Shown here one piece after another: positions 61,126 through 64,000 of a DNA stretch of 64,000 nucleotides. The DNA is from Anastrepha obliqua (Eukaryota; Arthropoda; Insecta; Diptera; Tephritidae): contig NC_072894.1 in NCBI RefSeq assembly GCF_027943255.1, positions 130,439,601 to 130,503,600 of the forward strand, given 5' to 3'. Numbering within the stretch: position 1 is the first letter of the stretch; each line of letters begins with the position of its first letter. A program made the position numbers and the translations under genes. The notes under the pieces were generated by a model that worked only from the letters and a program-made list of their open reading frames with translations, was not told where the DNA came from and did not search any database.

Positions 61126-61560
61126 CATTGGTGTTGGTCATGGTATTAGTTCTGATATTGGTACTGGTACTGGTATTGATATTGGTAGTTGTATTGGTAT
61201 TGGTAATGGTAATGGTAATGTTAATGCTATTGGTATTGATATGGATTTTTGTGCTGTAATTTGTACTGATTTTGGTATTGACAATGGTAATTATATTGGT
61301 ATTGGTATTGATATGGTTTTATTGTTGGTGTCGATATTAATACTGATATAGGTATTGGTATTGGTAATGGTAATGGTAATGGTAATGGTAATGGTAATGG
61401 TATAGGTATTGGCACTAGTATTTCTATTGGTACTGGTAATGGTATTGGTGTTAGTATTAGCATATTAGTATTAATACTGATATTGGTGGTGGTATTGTAA
61501 ATTGTGCTGATATTAGTATTGGTATTGGTATTGGTTGTAGTATTGCATGTAGATATTGCC
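61126..61560 (+). repeat. degenerate hexamer array, TTGGTA/ATGGTA type
   Basis: More than 400 bp of 6-bp units such as GGTATT, GGTAAT, GATATT and GGTACT in irregular order, lying in a dlp intron. Because the unit is a multiple of three and lacks stops in some frames, both strands are open, giving Val/Leu/Met runs on + and Ile/Pro/Asn/Thr runs on -. These are not genes. Confidence 0.95.
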
Positions 61561-63226
61561 ATGCGTGGTATCGATATTGGTGACTGGTTTCATTCCTAAG
61601 TTTATTAAATTCACTAATTGCTTCATATACCATACACTAACGTATGTTTGTTCATACCCACATACCAACATAGATGCATATAACTAAATTGTCTGCGGCC
61701 GATTTCCAACACTCGGTGATATCTCTTGTTTTACATGTAATTCAAGCAAATAATACACGTACACATGTGACCGCATTTAGCAGCTCATATTCAGACTCTT
61801 ATATACATACAAATATATAAGTATATAACATATCTGATAAATAAATACATTTACTGACAAAAAGGTATTAATATTTGTGCAAGTAAGTTTTTCTTTATAC
61901 TTATCTGATTTCCTGTAATTGATAGTGTTAAATTGTCAGACATTTCACTTTCGTTGCAATTGCAGCAAAATCGATTAAAACTTAGTAGGCCCACATTTAT
62001 TGACTGTTGGGAGCTAACAGATATCGCGTTGAGATATCACACAGTAACTTATCTACCTATGTATGCATGTGTGTGTGTGTGTGCATGCTTGCAAGCCTAC
62101 CACGAAGGTACGAATACGAATAGAAAATATGGGTTTACACATCCCTAAACATATGCATATACACACACACATACACACACATAGCAAATGCGAGTACTAA
62201 CATTACAGCTATTAAACCACTTTTGCGGTTAACTTGCTGCTATCGACCAGCAAATACTCGTAAGTATGTATCATATGTAACTTACTTATACATTCTTGAA
62301 ACTGGATATGAAAATGCGTGTACTCATCCGTGAGATATGGCAGAGCAGTGTCGCAAGAGTGGCAAGTCGCGGTGAGGTGTCAATGAGGAGCTATAAGTAG
62401 ATAGGACAGATCGCGATTAGATATATGCACGTGAATAAATGTGCAGGCATACATACATACATAGGTACGTAGATACGCATATTTACCAAGTACTTGACTC
62501 ACTGTGGCACTTTGTCTTCTGAAGTAGACTAGGCGTACGAAGTCAGTGCTCTGGGGTATGAAAAATGTATTGCACATCTTCGTAGGTGCTTGTCTGCCAT
62601 CGTGTGGTAATTCATCATATTTTCTCTATCGTTATCAATTTCCATTATTGAGTTGGGTAAACATTTTTTATTGCACTTCATTTGCTGCCATAAAATTCTC
62701 ACTGCTCATATACGTGCGTATGCGTGTGTATGTGTGTATGTATGTATGTTTGTATTTAATATGTATGTATGTAAATCCCGTCGAAAGTAGGTGAATTGTG
62801 GTAGGCATTATTGCACTACATACATACATATCTGCACACGAATATTTCTCACATGACCAATTCGTGCCTTGGCAAGCCATAGTTTTTTCTTCTCTGCATG
62901 AATTGCCTACATCGCAACCACGTCGCGGCTGTGGTGGGCTGTGGCTCTTTTTTACATCTCAGTTTTGTTGCTGTTAGGTATGATTTCTTCAGCAGCTAAT
63001 TGATTTCTTCAATCAAACAAGTTTAGCAGCTTGGTTGTTTATAATTTTGGAGTATTTTTGACTGACTTTTCGTTCAAGACAAATTTAGCAAAAAAGGATG
63101 CATACTTTTTAGGGCACAAATGTGTATAATTTTGAGTACTTCGTGCGATTCACAACGTGTGTATTATCTAACTTATGCGCTACAATTCATTATAATTCCT
63201 CCACTTCTCTTATTATATTATTATAG
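61561..63226 (+). other. dlp intron end, simple repeats
   Basis: CA/TATG arrays at 62068-62084, 62160-62180 and 62725-62775. Ends at TTATAG before the next exon. No other gene supported. Confidence 0.65.
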
Positions 63227-63825
63227 GAGTCCGGGCAGTCCATCACCTCGCGCGTATTTGAGGGTTGCGGCCGTCCTACACTGGGCCGTACCCGTCGCTC
63301 AGTCAGTCCTAAATTCGCACAGCCCACTTCCACGCATACGCAGGCGTCACAGTTATCGGTGAGTTTGAGCAGCTCCGACTCGAAAGTGATACGCAAACGC
63401 GCCACCTTGGAGGTGCCAGTCGAACAAATCGAATCCGACATTTTAGACATCGATGCCGATGTTGATGATGCGATGGTATTGCGTGAACGTCGTGCCGCCG
63501 AACCTGGCTCGGAGGAGCAGAGCGCAAGTGGCGATAAGTCGAATGGCGGTACTGGCGCTAGCGGAGGTGGCGGTGGTGGCGGTGGTGGCGGTGGTGGCGG
63601 TCGTCGTAATCAACAACGGCGCAAGCAGCAGCAGAGTCGCAAGAATGAGGACGACTACAATGGGCGCGATCCCAATCTCGATAAATTGGTGCGCGAGATC
63701 AGACAACGTGTGAAGGAATCTAAGAAGTTCTGGTCGAATTTACCACATCAGATTTGCAGCAATGATGAGATCTCCACATCGTCGGACGTAGATGGCATGT
63801 GCTGGAATGGTCATACCATCGATAG
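63227..63825 (+). CDS. dlp: dally-like glypican, exon with convertase site and Gly-rich linker
   Basis: Begins ESGQSITSRVFEGCGRPTLG, aligning with QxSVQVSQKVFQGCGPPKP of GPC4. RTRR (63287-63298) followed by Ser-Val is a furin-type site at the position where vertebrate glypicans carry RISR and are cut into two disulfide-linked chains. The linker after it is long and of low complexity: a Ser/Asp/Glu-rich part, a run of 13 Gly (GGAGGTGGC units near 63561-63602) and a Gln/Arg-rich part. The conserved core resumes with NLDKLVREIRQRVKESKKFW, SNLPHQICSNDE and GMCWNGHTIDR. Borders are TTATAG and GTGAGG (63826). The Ser-Gly sites for heparan sulfate and the GPI signal lie beyond the window. Confidence 0.93.
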
Positions 63826-63892
63826 GTGAGGTTCAAGTGCAGCAGTTCTTTGTCAAGCAAAGCTCTAATAATCTTTTTTATTTATCTCTCAG

Positions 63893-64000
63893 ATATATGC
63901 ACCCTGTGACCACCGAACAAAGTCGCAATCCGGAATTCCCCGGCAATCCGGCGTCTACGCGTCAGACTTCGCAAGTGGCCAGCCAACTTTTCTACCTGAA
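63893..64000 (+). CDS. dlp: dally-like glypican, exon running off the window
   Basis: After a 67-bp intron ending CTCTCAG, AG plus A completes Arg, giving RYMHPVTTEQSRNPEFPGNP, then STRQTSQVASQLFYL. It corresponds to SRYxxxVTGxGxxNQxxNPEVxVD in GPC4/6, the end of the globular core before the GAG-attachment tail. The exon is cut by the window edge. Confidence 0.9.
   Translation, partial: MYAPCDHRTKSQSGIPRQSGVYASDFASGQPTFLPE

Noticed and set aside
61074..61562. Val/Leu-rich + strand and Ile/Pro-rich - strand frames
   Set aside because: Produced entirely by the hexamer repeat array.
63443..63713. Open frames overlapping the Gly-rich exon on other frames or strand
   Set aside because: Shadows of the GGT/GGC repeat and GC-rich coding sequence of dlp.

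Overview
This window looks like nuclear DNA of a higher (cyclorrhaphan) fly, most likely a true fruit fly (Tephritidae) or a close relative. It is AT-rich and mostly non-coding, full of TATG/CATA, CA and CAA/CAG simple repeats, and littered with degraded LINEs, a tRNA-like SINE family and Tc1/mariner transposons. The one host gene I can recognise is interrupted by introns with canonical GT...AG borders. The species is an inference from overall style; nothing here proves it.

Host gene: six exons on the + strand (46114-46278, 49424-49658, 55692-55848, 55926-56192, 63227-63825, and 63893 to beyond the window end) join in frame to about 510 residues of a glypican. They match the vertebrate GPC4/6 class, and so insect dally-like (dlp), better than dally. 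The signal peptide exon upstream and the C-terminal heparan-sulfate and GPI-anchor part downstream are missing. The first visible exon starts inside a codon, so some or all of 1-46113 may be a 5' intron or upstream DNA of this gene.

Layout: 1-46 kb holds no recognisable host exon, but many mobile element remains. These are a Tc1/mariner deletion derivative (5.2 kb), RTE-like LINE 3' ends (7.4 and 23.4 kb), 3' ends of other LINEs (7.8, 11.1, 30.1, 36.6 kb), a TTAA-flanked 1.6 kb element that splits an unidentified open reading frame (14.8-16.7 kb), a jockey-like LINE with target site duplication (24.3-25.8 kb), Tc1 and mariner relics (30.6, 35.4 kb), SINE copies (4.4, 15.7, 19.1, 39.7 kb), and a 706-bp terminal-inverted-repeat element (43.2 kb). 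The dlp introns hold more of the same: SINE pieces, a nearly intact DD41D transposase (52.5-53.7 kb), a Mos1-like mariner deletion copy (57 kb), a Tc1 relic (58 kb) and a degenerate hexamer array (61.1-61.6 kb).

Main new observations: (1) a tRNA-like SINE family with at least eight copies, two with clear target site duplications, one of them only 36 bp long; (2) the SINE and the RTE-like LINE share the same last bases before their tails, suggesting the LINE moves the SINE; (3) removing the TTAA element exactly restores a ~112-codon open frame; (4) two DD41D elements with well-preserved inverted repeats and one nearly intact DD41D transposase. I found no convincing novel enzymatic or defence system.
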